A stretch of 64,000 bases of DNA from Vigna angularis (lineage: Eukaryota; Streptophyta; Magnoliopsida; Fabales; Fabaceae): positions 3,158,501 through 3,222,500 of the forward strand of contig NC_068973.1 in assembly GCF_016808095.1 (NCBI RefSeq), read 5' to 3'. Both the position numbers and the translations under genes were made by a program. Shown piece after piece: positions 54,559 through 64,000 of this stretch. The first letter of the stretch is position 1, and each line of letters begins with the position of its first letter. The notes under the pieces were generated by a model. The model worked only from the letters and a program-made list of their open reading frames with translations. It was not told the DNA's origin and did not search any database.

Positions 54559-55836
54559 TCAAGAATCACTCTCAGTGTCCTCCCCTTCTTCTTCCTCTTC
54601 AGATTGCTCCTCCTCCTCTTCCTCTTCAGATTGCTCCTCCTCATCTTCCTCTTCAGATTCTTCCATTGCTTGAGCTCCAGAAGATGTTCCAGCTCCCCCA
54701 TCAGTAGAGGTCTGGTCCCCGGGCCAAGCTACTCTTGCAGCATACTCCTCAGAAGTCATGAAACCTGGGTGAGAGGAAGCGTAGACCTGACGCATCATGT
54801 CTGCGTGAGCAAGGCCCATCCTGTGTAGTGCTTCCAGCTTAGCATTAAGGTCGGCCATATTGAAGGGGTTTTGTGGGCCGTCTTCTTCAGGCTGTGCAGG
54901 TGGGTCAGGCTGATTTCTCCGATGCCTTCGTGGTGGCTGGGGTGCAGGGATGTTCTGACCGTCCTCATCAATTAAGCAGTATTGCAGGTAATAGGATCGA
55001 TCAATGGTTTTCCTTGGTTTCTCAAATGGAGGCAGTGAAGTATCAACCCCAGCAATCTCACATAGGTGAGTGATCAGAGATGGGTGACCTAGTGGAGTGT
55101 TGCTCAGGGCAGTATTGGCACAGTCATTGATCTCGTGTGCAATAATGTTTCCCACATTGATTGGCTTACCCTGCAATATAAGGAAAAGGAGGAGTGCTCT
55201 ACTTACATTGAGGTCAGACATATGGGAGCACGGAGATATGTTGGCATGAATGAATGCCATCCAATATTTGGAGAGAGGTGTAAGAAAGGAACGCTTGATA
55301 TGCAATGGTTGTCCCTGTCTGTTTCTATGAAAGTGTCCTCTGGGGAGGCACAAGGTCCTCTCAACCTCCTCATAGTCTATCCCTGCAAAATTTGATCTGT
55401 TTGCGTCTGAGTAATGACATGTTGAATTGCCCCCTGGCCACTGAGTGTTCAAGAAAGAGTTGATGGTATTTGCATCAAAAGCTACAGGCCTCCCTCGCAC
55501 ATAACTTGTGAACGGTTGTGGTTCGTCTAAATAGCTGCGAGCATTGGCATAGAATTCCCGGACTACATCAATATTAGCCGGTTCAGGGAATGAGATAAGA
55601 TTGCTCCAATGTCGACGCCACACCTCTTGGGCAAATTGTGGTTCCTCCCGAGGTAGCTGTTCTACTACTCTTTCCATAAGGAGCCGTCTGTTTTGAGACT
55701 CCTCAAAATTTTTCTTGTGTCTCTGAGAGAGGAAGGTTTGAGGTTTGGAATGCTTCTTTTGCTTCTGCCTCTTTGTTGCTGTGGTTTTGATTCTTTTTGT
55801 TCCTGAAACAGAGGCCATTTCTGCACAAACATGCAA
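54559..55836 (-). CDS. Athila env-position ORF, plant retrotransposon protein of unknown role
   Basis: Intact 425-aa ORF downstream of pol. The start could also be Met7 (55818), which gives MASVSGTKRIK. The N-terminus is strongly basic (KRIKTTATKRQKQKKHSKPQ), a likely nuclear localisation signal. A central globular region at about 75-270 (NIDVVREFYANAR, SYVRGRPVAFD, then LCLPRGHF) fits the 'putative plant transposon protein' domain that I associate with legume Athila elements. A proline/arginine-rich linker follows (APQPPRRHRRNQPDPP). The last 35 residues are nearly all Glu, Asp and Ser (EEDEEEQSEEEE). There is no signal peptide or transmembrane segment, so calling it an envelope protein would be unsupported; only its position is env-like. 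The role is unknown. Confidence 0.85.
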   Translation of the reverse strand: MHVCAEMASVSGTKRIKTTATKRQKQKKHSKPQTFLSQRHKKNFEESQNRRLLMERVVEQLPREEPQFAQEVWRRHWSNLISFPEPANIDVVREFYANARSYLDEPQPFTSYVRGRPVAFDANTINSFLNTQWPGGNSTCHYSDANRSNFAGIDYEEVERTLCLPRGHFHRNRQGQPLHIKRSFLTPLSKYWMAFIHANISPCSHMSDLNVSRALLLFLILQGKPINVGNIIAHEINDCANTALSNTPLGHPSLITHLCEIAGVDTSLPPFEKPRKTIDRSYYLQYCLIDEDGQNIPAPQPPRRHRRNQPDPPAQPEEDGPQNPFNMADLNAKLEALHRMGLAHADMMRQVYASSHPGFMTSEEYAARVAWPGDQTSTDGGAGTSSGAQAMEESEEEDEEEQSEEEEEEEQSEEEEEGEDTESDS

Positions 55837-56020
55837 GGATTGTGAATGTGAGGAGGAGACACAGAAAAATCAAAGTGATATGTAACGTTTGTGCATTCAA
55901 GGCTCACGAGCAAACACAAACAATTAGGACACTCAATCACAAACAATTACAAGGAAATCAAAAGACAAAAATAAACAAAATGTATGAAAAGCACACCCAG
56001 GGCCAAATGCTGGCCGAACC

Positions 56021-56071
56021 AGTCGCGCCCGGGCGCGACCTGCTAGGGGCGCCTGGGCGCGACTTCTGCAG
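56021..56071 (-). repeat. CpG palindrome cluster 1
   Basis: Contains GTCGCGCCCGGGCGCGAC at 56022-56039, a perfect 18-bp palindrome, then GGCGCCTGGGCGCGAC. It lies about 185 nt upstream of the env-position ORF on the minus strand. Confidence 0.9.
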
Positions 56072-56263
56072 AAAAAAATCTGCAGAATTGTCCTTCTTTT
56101 TTACCTGTTTTTGTGAGTTTTTAAGGGTTTTCTGAATTCAATCCAACATGCAAGCAATTCAATTAAACACACTAACTAAAATAAAGCAATCAAAGCACGG
56201 ATGAAACAGAGAAAATGGAAAAACTATTGAAGATCAAAGCATGGCCACAATTTTGGCCGAGCC

Positions 56264-56317
56264 AGTCGCGCCTGGGCGCGACCTGCAAGGGGCGCCCGGG
56301 CGCGAGTTTCTGCAGAG
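56264..56317 (-). repeat. CpG palindrome cluster 2
   Basis: GTCGCGCCTGGGCGCGAC followed by GGCGCCCGGGCGCGAG, with the same spacing and flanking words as cluster 1, about 242 bp away. Confidence 0.9.
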
Positions 56318-56849
56318 TGCAGAACTCAATGGCAGTGGGTTTTTCCAGTTTTTCAATCATCAACCAAGCAATCAAGCAGTTCAATTGTACAATCCTAGTC
56401 TAATTCAAACAACAATCAACACATGAAAGCAAAGGAATTTCAAAAGAAGCAAACGAAAGCAAAACCTACTTGATTTGGAGAATTGAATTTGAATTTGAAT
56501 TTGGGGATCTTGAGAGGGTTGAGAGCTTGACCGTGATTACCCAAAGAAAACGGATTTTTGGTGATGAGAATGAGTGGGTGTGAGAGTTCACAATGGAAGT
56601 GATAAAGTTGAGTGGGTGGGATGAGTTGGGAATAGGTTTACTAAGTGAGAGAGTTCACAATGGTGAGTGGGAATGTTGTTGATTGGTGGTAGTTTGTGTG
56701 GCTTAGATGGAAGGGTATGGTGGTTTTGGGGTTTTGGAGAGAGTAGGCACGAGAGAGAGAGAGAGAGAGAGGGCTGGAAATTAGGGTTTGAAAATGAGGG
56801 ACATCAGACCACTGTGGACTTAAAATCAGAAGAATTTGGGCCTGCACAT

Positions 56850-56954
56850 GTCGCGCCCGGGCGCCCCTTTTCTCGCGCCCGGGCGCGACCAGCACGCTGA
56901 TGTCTCGCGCCTGGGCGCGCCTGGTCAGGGGGGCTTGGGCGTGAATTCTGCAGA
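56850..56954 (-). repeat. CpG palindrome cluster 3
   Basis: Three palindrome-like cores in a row (TCGCGCCCGGGCGCCC, TCGCGCCCGGGCGCGACC, TCGCGCCTGGGCGCGCC), then a decayed GGCTTGGGCGTGAA and CTGCAGAA. Confidence 0.9.
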
Positions 56955-57365
56955 ATTTCAGCAGACTGCAGAATGGCTCAACTCACAGTACCATTTTCTG
57001 ATTTTTGCATTCTCTAGCTCTCAAAACACCCCAGAACACCTTATTTTTATCAAACACGTTTGCTTAAATCTTCAATAAGGGAAATTCACTTGAAGAATCA
57101 ATTTGAATGTGTTCAATTTCACAAATTTTCAACATTCTCCAAAACAAGCAATTAAAAATCAAGACACAACACAATCACACCATTCACATCTCAAGCTACA
57201 CAAAACAGTAACAAACTTCCTCACAGACAAATTTTTAACAAGTGCTAAAACACAAACAAACAATCAACAACACACAAATAAAAAAAATCACTGAAAGAAG
57301 GTTAGAAAGCTGGGTTGCCTCCCAGTAAGCGCTTGTTTAACGTCATTAGCTTGACACACTGATGC

Positions 57366-60300
57366 TCATGGATCTGAGAGGTGAATGATTGTTGTGAGAC
57401 GCTGAATCTCACCGCCTAGGTACTGTTTCAGCCTCTGTCCATTTACCACCCAACTTTTGTTTGGATCATCTGCTGCAGGGTTAACCAACTCAATAGCCCC
57501 ATGGGGCTTTACCTCCTTTATGATGAACGGTCCAGACCACTTTGATTTCAATTTGCCTTGAAGAATCTTGAATCTGGAATTGAAGAGTAAAACTTGTTGG
57601 CCAGGTTGAAACTCTCTCTTTAAGAGCTTTTTGTCATGATATAACTTAACCTTCTCTTTGTAATTCTTGGAGTTATCATAAGCTGTCAATCTCATTTCCT
57701 CCAACTCCTGTAATTGCAACTTTCTCTTTTCTGCGGACAGGGTAGAATCAAAGTTCAAGAACTTCAGGGCCCAATAAGCTTTGTGCTCCATCTCCACCGG
57801 TAAATGACAAGATTTGCCATAGACTAGTTGAAAGGGAGTCATCCCAACAGGTGTTTTCATTGCAGTCCTGTAGGCCCACAGAGCATCATCCAGTTTTAAT
57901 GACCAATCCTTCCTGGAAGAAGAAACAGTTTTCTCTAGAATCCTCTTGATTTCTCTGTTTGATACTTCCGCTTGCCCATTGGTTTGAGGATGATATGGGG
58001 AAGCAACTTTATGCTTCACCTCATAGTTTTTTAGTACCTTTTCAAGCTGATAGTTGCAGAAATGTGATCCTCCGTCGCTGATAAGAATTCTTGGCACCCC
58101 AAATCTTGAAAATATGTTTTTCCTCAAGAATTTAATCACAGTGGTTGCATCATTCTTTTGACATGCTACTGCTTCCACCCATTTGCTAACATAGTCTACT
58201 GCAACCAGAATATACTCATTAGTATAAGATGAAGGTAGGGGACCGACAAAATCAATACCCCAGCAATCAAAAACCTCAACTTCCAGGATGCTTTGTAGTG
58301 GCATTTCATGCCTTCTTGAGATAGTGCCCACTCTTTGACATTTATCACAACGCTTGGCTTGGGCATAAGCATCCTTGAATATAGTAGGCCAGTAAAATCC
58401 AGATTGGAGGACTTTGGCAGCTGTTCTTTCACCATTGAAGTGTCCTCCATAGGGTGAATTATGGCAATGCCACAAGATTCCTGCTGATTCTTCTTCAGTA
58501 ACACACCGCCTCAAGAGATTGTCAGCTCCTAGTTTGAATAAATAGGGGTCATCCCAAACAAACTGCTTAGCATCATTTAAGAATTTCTTCTTTTGTTGCC
58601 ATGAAAGATCATCTGGAAGGATTCCCGCAGCTTTGAAATTAGCTATGTCAGCAAACCAGGGCCTTTGTTGGACCATCATCAAGTTCTCATCATAAAACTC
58701 TTCACGGATTTCTCTTTCTTTAGTTGTAACTTCATTATTGACAAGTCTTGAGAGATGATCAGCAATGACATTTTCACTTCCTTTCTTATCTCTGATCTCC
58801 AAATCAAATTCTTGCAACATAAGAACCCATCTTATCAATCTTGGTTTGGAATCAGGCTTGGTAAGCAAATACTTGATAGCAGCATGATCAGTGTAAATAG
58901 TCACCTTTGAACCTATGAGATAGGGTCTGAATTTCTCTAATGCATACACTATGGCAAGAAATTCCTTTTCCGTGGTTGCATACTTTAGTTGAGCTCCATT
59001 CAAGACCTTGCTTGCATAGTAGATTGTGTGGAACACTTTCTCTCTTCTCTGTCCAAGCACTGCACCAATAGCATAGTCACTAGCATCACACATTAATTCA
59101 AAATCTTTGTTCCAATCAGGAGATATGATCACCGGAGCAGAAATTAGCTTGGATTTCAATGCTTCAAATGCCTTCAAGCATTCCTCATTCAGTTCAAATG
59201 GTGTATCTTTTACAAGGAGATTGCTTAAAGGCTTAGCAATCTTGGAGAAATCTTGAATGAATCTTCTATAAAAGCCAGCATGTCCAAGAAAGCTTCGAAT
59301 TCCTTTCACATTAGTTGGTGGTGGAAGCTTTTCAATGACTTCCACTTTAGCTATGTCCACTTCAATTCCTTTGGAAGAAATTTTATGTCCCAGAACAATC
59401 CCTTCTGTTACCATGAAGTGACATTTCTCCCAGTTAAGAATGAGGTTGGTTTGGATGCATCTCTTCAACACCGTTTCTAAATTTGCCAGACATAAGTCAA
59501 ATGAGCTTCCAAACACTGAGAAGTCGTCCATGAAGACTTCTATACATTTCTCCACAAGATCGGAGAATATAGCTTGCATGCATCTTTGAAAGGTGGCAGG
59601 GGCATTGCAAAGCCCAAAAGGCATCTTTCTATAAGCGAATATACCGAAGGGGCACGTGAATGCGGTCTTTTCTTGATCTTTTGGATCTACAGCTATTTGA
59701 TTATAGCCAGAATAACCGTCCAAAAAGCAGTAGAAAGCTTGCCCTGCTAATCTCTCCAGCATTTGATCCATAAAGGGGAGTGGAAAATGGTCTTTTCTTG
59801 TGGCCTTATTCAACTTCCGGTAGTCAATGCACATTCTCCAACCAGTGACAGTTCGTGTAGGTATAAGCTCATTTTTCTCATTACATATAACTGTCATGCC
59901 GCCCTTCTTCGGGACCACTTGCACAGGACTTACCCATGTGCTATCAGAGATAGGATAAATGATCCCTGCCTCAAGAAGCTTGAGAACCTCTTTTCTCACC
60001 TCCTCTTTCATGACTGGATTTAGCCTTCTTTGAGGTTGAGTTGCTGGTTTAAAATCATCTTCCATAAAAATGCGGTGCATGCAATAAGTTGGACTTATCC
60101 CCTTTAAATCAGAGATAGACCATCCTACAGCTCCTTTGTTTCTTTTCAACACTTCCATCAACTTTTTCTCTTCAACAGATGATAAGGAACTGCTGATAAT
60201 CACAGGCTTGTTGTTACCCTCATCTAGAAAAACATACTTTAAATGAGAGGGTAAAGTTTTTAGTTCAAGCTTCTTCTCTTTCATCATGACATCATTCCTT

Positions 60301-62786
60301 ATATCTTCGATCTGTACCTCATTAGATGGAATCTCCTTCAGCACATCCAAATCTGTTAAACGTTCTTCAATCATTCTCTCTTCTTCTTCATTGAGAGATT
60401 CACGTGCATCTATGAGTGTTTTTATCAGCGGGGACGACACATGTATCTCCCTTTCTACCGTTACGCAGGCTTCGTCAAGCACATCAACTTGAAAGCAAGC
60501 TCCCTCATCAGTGGGATGAGACATTGCTTCAAAAACATTGAAATTCACCTCTTCATCTTCCACCCTCACCTTGAGCTTACCATCATCAACATCGATGAGT
60601 ACTCTTGCCGTCTTCATGAATGGCCTTCCAAGGATGAGTGGTACCTCCACATCCGCCTCCATTTCCATGATAACGAAATCCACTGGAAACACAAATTTAT
60701 CTACTCGTACAAGAACATCCTCCACTACACCAAGTGGATACTTGATGGATCTGTCTGCCAATTGTAGGCTCATCCGAGTAGGTTTGAGTTCAAGCTCTCC
60801 AATTTTCTCAAATAAAGAGAAAGGCATCAAATTGATGCTTGCACCCAAATCGATCAATGCTTTTCCAATAGCTAGCTTACCTATAGTGCAGGGAATGGTG
60901 AAGCTACCAGGATCCTTGAATTTAGGAGGGAGGAGCTTCTGGATAATGGCACTGCAGTTACCTTGAACTTCAATGGTCTCTTCCTCAATGTATTTCCTCT
61001 TTTTAGTGAGGAGTTCCTTCATGAATTTTGCATAGGCCGGCATTTGTTGTAGTGCTTCTGAGAATGGTATTTTTATCTCCAATTGCTTGAAGATATCCAT
61101 GAACCGTCCAAACTGCTTTTCTTTATCCTTTCTTGTGTATATTTGTGGATAGGGAAGGGGCCTCTCAACTTCTTTTTCTTTTCTTTTTCTTCTCTCATCC
61201 TCTTCTTCTTTTTCTTTCTCTCCACTAACACTATTCTCATTTTCTTTTCTCTCATTCTCTTCTTCTTTTCTATTCTCACTCTTCGTCTCATTTTCATCTT
61301 TTCTTTCATCACTCTCTTCTGAGTTCTTTTTCTCTCCACTCACTAACAACTTACCACTTCTTGTAGTGATTGCCTTGCACTCCTCCTTTGGGTTGGTTTC
61401 AGTATTAGCTCCAAAACTCTTATCAGGTTTTTCTTCTAGCTTCTTGGCCAGTTGGCCAACTTGTATCTCCAAATTCCTTATGGATGCTTCCGTGCTTTTG
61501 TGGTTGGAGATGGATACTTGCATGAATTGTTGAAGAGTGTCCTCCAATTTAGAGGTCCTGTCTGATAAAGAGGGGTGTGGTTGATATTGTTGTTGAGGTG
61601 GTCTGTTTGAAGGTCCAGCTTGTCCTTGGCCCATGCTTGGGTGCGGTCTCCATCCTTGATTAAAGTGATTGTTACGGTTTTGATTACCCATATAGTTCAC
61701 GTCTTCTTGGGTATTGACCTGCATAGCACAATGACCATTAGCATGTTCTCCACCACACAATTCACACCCTTGATGTTGGGCTTGTGAAACATTCTGGAGT
61801 TCTTTTGGCAATTGAGAGAGTTTGTTCATGAGAGCTTCAAGCTGTTGGGTCATTATCTTGTTTTGGGCTAATAGAGCATCCTGAGATTGTAGTTGAAACA
61901 CGCCTTTTTGCTGAGCCCTTTCATTCTGCAGTTCACTGTCATTTGCAGCCATGTTTTCTATTAGCTCATGAGCTTCTTCTGGTGTCTTCCAACGGATATT
62001 TCCTCCAGCTGAGGCATCTAACATCAATTTGGTTTGGGATCTCAATCCTCCCAAAAACATGTTGAGAACAGTAGGCTCATCAAACCCATGAGTGGGTGTC
62101 TTTCTCAGTAGCCCTTTGAATCTGTCCCAGGCTTGACTCAGAGTCTCATTGACATCCTGCTGAAAAGATGAGATCTCCTGTTTCCCTTTGTTAACCTTGG
62201 ACTGTGGAAAGAATTTGTTGAGGAATTTTGCCACAACATCCTCCCAAGTAGTGAAACTATTTTCAGGGAAAGAGTTTAGCCACATCTTCGCATTACCTCC
62301 CAAGGAGAATGGAAATAAACTGAGCCTTATTGCCTCATCTGGCACTTGATGGATCTTTACAGTGTTGCAAATTTCCAGGAAAGTTGCTAAATGATTATAA
62401 GGATTCTCGTGTGATAGGCCATTGAACTGATTACTCTGCACCAGATGGATGAGAGCAGGCTTCATTTCCATGTTCACAGCATTTACCCGTGGTCGAGCAA
62501 TACTATTAAAGTGGAGCGGTCCTGCAAAAGTAGAGTAGTCTTCCAAGGTGCGCCTTGCTTGTCTATCACCATTGCCATTCATATCGTCATTCATATCCCC
62601 CATTTCCTGATGAGCTGTGGAAGAGTTTGGTTGCTCAGAGATTACAGGTGCGGGAGAAATGTTTCTCGAAGTTCTGTTTTCTCTCCTTCTTTGGCTATTG
62701 TTTCTTCTTGCTGTCTTTTCAACTTCAGGATCCAATAGAAGAGGTTCAAGTGATGGTGTGCTTCTAGTACGAATTTTTCTCTGCAT
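57366..62786 (-). CDS. Athila gag-pol polyprotein, intact
   Basis: Single 1806-codon ORF without stops. Gag is N-terminal: a Retrotrans_gag domain at about 85-290 ([27 protein letters not shown]), then a zinc-knuckle variant [13 protein letters not shown] near 341-353. A long E/K-rich linker leads to an aspartic protease with Asp646 in [14 protein letters not shown] in place of DTG is usual in Athila/Tat. Reverse transcriptase lies at about 945-1125, with [20 protein letters not shown] and the catalytic FMDD at 1085-1088. RNase H follows at about 1230-1350 ([18 protein letters not shown]). Integrase has the HHCC zinc domain near 1441-1480 and the catalytic triad Asp1512 (GIDFVGPLP), Asp1571 (SDGGSHF) and Glu1607 ([12 protein letters not shown]), spacing D-58-D-35-E. 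All key residues are present, so the element may still be able to move. Gag and pol share one frame, as is common in this lineage. Confidence 0.97.
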   Translation of the reverse strand: MQRKIRTRSTPSLEPLLLDPEVEKTARRNNSQRRRENRTSRNISPAPVISEQPNSSTAHQEMGDMNDDMNGNGDRQARRTLEDYSTFAGPLHFNSIARPRVNAVNMEMKPALIHLVQSNQFNGLSHENPYNHLATFLEICNTVKIHQVPDEAIRLSLFPFSLGGNAKMWLNSFPENSFTTWEDVVAKFLNKFFPQSKVNKGKQEISSFQQDVNETLSQAWDRFKGLLRKTPTHGFDEPTVLNMFLGGLRSQTKLMLDASAGGNIRWKTPEEAHELIENMAANDSELQNERAQQKGVFQLQSQDALLAQNKIMTQQLEALMNKLSQLPKELQNVSQAQHQGCELCGGEHANGHCAMQVNTQEDVNYMGNQNRNNHFNQGWRPHPSMGQGQAGPSNRPPQQQYQPHPSLSDRTSKLEDTLQQFMQVSISNHKSTEASIRNLEIQVGQLAKKLEEKPDKSFGANTETNPKEECKAITTRSGKLLVSGEKKNSEESDERKDENETKSENRKEEENERKENENSVSGEKEKEEEDERRKRKEKEVERPLPYPQIYTRKDKEKQFGRFMDIFKQLEIKIPFSEALQQMPAYAKFMKELLTKKRKYIEEETIEVQGNCSAIIQKLLPPKFKDPGSFTIPCTIGKLAIGKALIDLGASINLMPFSLFEKIGELELKPTRMSLQLADRSIKYPLGVVEDVLVRVDKFVFPVDFVIMEMEADVEVPLILGRPFMKTARVLIDVDDGKLKVRVEDEEVNFNVFEAMSHPTDEGACFQVDVLDEACVTVEREIHVSSPLIKTLIDARESLNEEEERMIEERLTDLDVLKEIPSNEVQIEDIRNDVMMKEKKLELKTLPSHLKYVFLDEGNNKPVIISSSLSSVEEKKLMEVLKRNKGAVGWSISDLKGISPTYCMHRIFMEDDFKPATQPQRRLNPVMKEEVRKEVLKLLEAGIIYPISDSTWVSPVQVVPKKGGMTVICNEKNELIPTRTVTGWRMCIDYRKLNKATRKDHFPLPFMDQMLERLAGQAFYCFLDGYSGYNQIAVDPKDQEKTAFTCPFGIFAYRKMPFGLCNAPATFQRCMQAIFSDLVEKCIEVFMDDFSVFGSSFDLCLANLETVLKRCIQTNLILNWEKCHFMVTEGIVLGHKISSKGIEVDIAKVEVIEKLPPPTNVKGIRSFLGHAGFYRRFIQDFSKIAKPLSNLLVKDTPFELNEECLKAFEALKSKLISAPVIISPDWNKDFELMCDASDYAIGAVLGQRREKVFHTIYYASKVLNGAQLKYATTEKEFLAIVYALEKFRPYLIGSKVTIYTDHAAIKYLLTKPDSKPRLIRWVLMLQEFDLEIRDKKGSENVIADHLSRLVNNEVTTKEREIREEFYDENLMMVQQRPWFADIANFKAAGILPDDLSWQQKKKFLNDAKQFVWDDPYLFKLGADNLLRRCVTEEESAGILWHCHNSPYGGHFNGERTAAKVLQSGFYWPTIFKDAYAQAKRCDKCQRVGTISRRHEMPLQSILEVEVFDCWGIDFVGPLPSSYTNEYILVAVDYVSKWVEAVACQKNDATTVIKFLRKNIFSRFGVPRILISDGGSHFCNYQLEKVLKNYEVKHKVASPYHPQTNGQAEVSNREIKRILEKTVSSSRKDWSLKLDDALWAYRTAMKTPVGMTPFQLVYGKSCHLPVEMEHKAYWALKFLNFDSTLSAEKRKLQLQELEEMRLTAYDNSKNYKEKVKLYHDKKLLKREFQPGQQVLLFNSRFKILQGKLKSKWSGPFIIKEVKPHGAIELVNPAADDPNKSWVVNGQRLKQYLGGEIQRLTTIIHLSDP

Positions 62787-62922
62787 TCACTAGAAACAAC
62801 AATACTAGAGCACTAGATTAACTTTAAGATCACTAAAACAAATTTATTCACAGTAAAAAGAATAAAAAGAATAAAGCCTAAGTTGGTTAAGAATTACACA
62901 ACAGTAAAGTAATAACACCGAG
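62787..62922 (-). other. leader between primer site and gag start
   Basis: A 136-nt AT-rich untranslated leader between the primer-binding site and the gag ATG. Confidence 0.7.
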
Positions 62923-62940
62923 TCCCCGGCAACGGCGCCA
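62923..62940 (-). other. primer-binding site, tRNA-Asp
   Basis: The plus strand reads TCCCCGGCAACGGCGCCA, identical to the 3' end (with CCA) of plant tRNA-Asp(GUC) as I know it. On the element's strand it is therefore the complementary priming site, six bases from the 5' LTR. Confidence 0.9.
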
Positions 62941-62946
62941 AAAACT

Positions 62947-64000
62947 TGTTAACTCTTTGGCAAGTGTACCAAATCGTTCTAAGTAATAAAACCGGTAAGA
63001 CCGGATATCGTTTCCCAAGAGACTCGTGTAATACCTTAAAACCGTATAATAAGTTAACTAACTTAGACTAAGAATACATCATTTTGGTATGATTCAAGTG
63101 TAATAAAATTTCAATTCAAATATAAGTGATAAAATGAACGTCTTAGAGGCTAAAAGATTGGAAATGGTTAATGGATAATGAAACAATATGGATGAGATGT
63201 TGGAGAATGATTGTAATTACTACGCTATCATGCAAATGCACATCACTACTTCATCAATTAATTGCGTTTGTCAACCTTCCAAATATACTTAGACCCAATT
63301 CCTTGGTAGAAAAAGCCTAGACTCACTTCTTTCAATCCCAATTCCTTGGTAACCTAGAAAGTTCATCTGCATTACGATTAAAGGTTTAAGACAACTAAAG
63401 CATCAAGCTCCATTCCTAGATACAATCTCCTTTAGGTGTTAATTCCAGTTCAAGACCCACACAATACTTTCCAATATCTAGCAAATCTTATAATCATGTT
63501 ATGGTTGATCAAGTCACAACAAGCTTTAAGAGAAGGAAATTAAACACTCACAATCAATTGAAGGAAGCTTAAATTCATTAAACTCAAGTGCATTTACATG
63601 AAAGTTTCGTAACTACATCATTCCCCAACAAAATGAAATTAGTTCTCCATAGTCATGGAGAACTTGAGCTTACAATGGAGAAAAATGGAAGAATGGGGAT
63701 CCAAGGAGGAAGGATGGAGAGTTTCCACTGCCCAAAACCAGTTCCCTTAGGTCCGAAAATGGTGTTCCAAGCTTCAGCCGTCAAGAAGATGCCACCCTCA
63801 GTTACAGAATGCTTTAAATAGATCTAGGGTTCCAGGTCAGCAGAGTTCGCGCCCGGGCGCCCCTCCTCAGTCGCGCCCAGGCGCGAAGCTCTCGCAGAAA
63901 GTCGCGCCCGGGCGCCCTCTTTCTCGCGCCCAGGCGCGGAGCTCGCGCAGATGGTCGCGCCCGGGCGCCCTCTTGGTCGCGCCTGGGCGCGGAGCTCGCG
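62947..64000 (-). repeat. 5' LTR of the Athila element, truncated by the window
   Basis: Matches 51863-52916 base for base except for one difference at 63491. It includes the TATA-like site (63813-63820) and most of the CpG-rich array (from 63847). About 360 bp should lie beyond the window. Confidence 0.95.

Larger units (their letters stand above)
55837..57365 (-). other. spacer between pol and env-position ORF with CpG palindrome clusters
   Basis: About 1.5 kb without a supportable ORF. It contains three clusters of the same CpG-rich motif as the LTR array: 56021-56071, 56264-56317 and 56850-56954. The first two share flanks (GGCCGA(A/G)CCAGTCGCGCC before and TCTGCAGA after). A (GA)n run is at about 56751-56770. 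Confidence 0.8.
51863..64000 (-). mobile_element. young Athila-type Ty3-gypsy LTR retrotransposon (right LTR cut by window edge)
   Basis: Full-length element on the minus strand. Order in its own sense: 5' LTR (from beyond 64000 to 62947), tRNA-Asp primer site, gag-pol, spacer, ORF in the env position, polypurine tract, 3' LTR (53276-51863). The left LTR is 1414 bp, so the whole element should be about 12.5 kb, ending near 64360. Over the 1054 bp where both LTRs are visible I found one difference (52407 G, 63491 T), which means a very recent insertion. The five bases before it are GTAAC; the matching copy is outside the window. An ORF downstream of pol, with none upstream of gag, points to Athila rather than Tat/Ogre. 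Confidence 0.95.

Noticed and set aside
60538..60966. 142-aa open frame on the plus strand
   Set aside because: Antisense shadow of the intact gag-pol; serine/threonine-rich composition comes from the complementary codons.
62923..62940. tRNA-Asp gene
   Set aside because: Only the last 18 bases match the tRNA; it is the retrotransposon primer site, not a tRNA gene.

Overview
The window is AT-rich plant nuclear DNA: intron-containing genes with plant splice sites, plant-specific families (HD-Zip class II, XTH, receptor-like kinase), very long (AT)n microsatellites and many LTR retrotransposon and CACTA remnants. Gene style and repeat types suggest a eudicot, probably a papilionoid legume; the species is an inference. 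No bacterial-type operon, CRISPR array, rRNA or tRNA gene was seen.

Four host genes could be rebuilt with splice junctions that keep frame: an HD-Zip class II transcription factor (+, 11596-12689, 3 exons, 234 aa); a receptor-like kinase with almost no ectodomain (-, 23317-26918, 8 exons, 422 aa); a xyloglucan endotransglucosylase/hydrolase (+, 32109-33298, 3 exons, 275 aa); and an uncharacterised protein with a C2-like N-terminus and a C-terminal membrane anchor (-, 39567-41923, 11 exons, 411 aa). They are separated by 4-10 kb of AT-rich sequence and show no sign of working as a cluster.

The space between genes is a record of transposition. There are three solo LTRs: 3185-5446 (imperfect target duplication), 17175-19348 (perfect CATTA duplication, three internal tandem arrays) and 35230-36469 (perfect TACAT duplication, Athila-like). 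There is also a decayed Ty1-copia reverse transcriptase at 36755-37625 split by an (AT)n expansion, an LTR fragment at 43320-43830, and MITE/CACTA-like small elements at 2266-2790 and 22220-22788.

From 46 kb to the right edge the window is almost entirely transposons. A 4.07 kb non-autonomous CACTA element (46221-50288, TAT duplication) carries a broken copy of an atypical bHLH gene. Next to it is the start of what may be a second CACTA element. Into that region a very young Athila-type Ty3-gypsy retrotransposon is inserted on the minus strand (51863 to beyond 64000). It has near-identical LTRs, a tRNA-Asp primer site, an intact 1806-aa gag-pol and a separate 425-aa ORF in the env position.

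The most unusual structure is in that retrotransposon. A CpG-dense tandem array built on the palindrome GCGCCCGGGCGC sits just upstream of the predicted LTR TATA box, and copies of the same motif recur upstream of the env-position ORF. The solo LTR at 35230-36469 has an unrelated GC-rich tandem array in the same place relative to its TATA box, so the layout appears conserved while the sequence does not.
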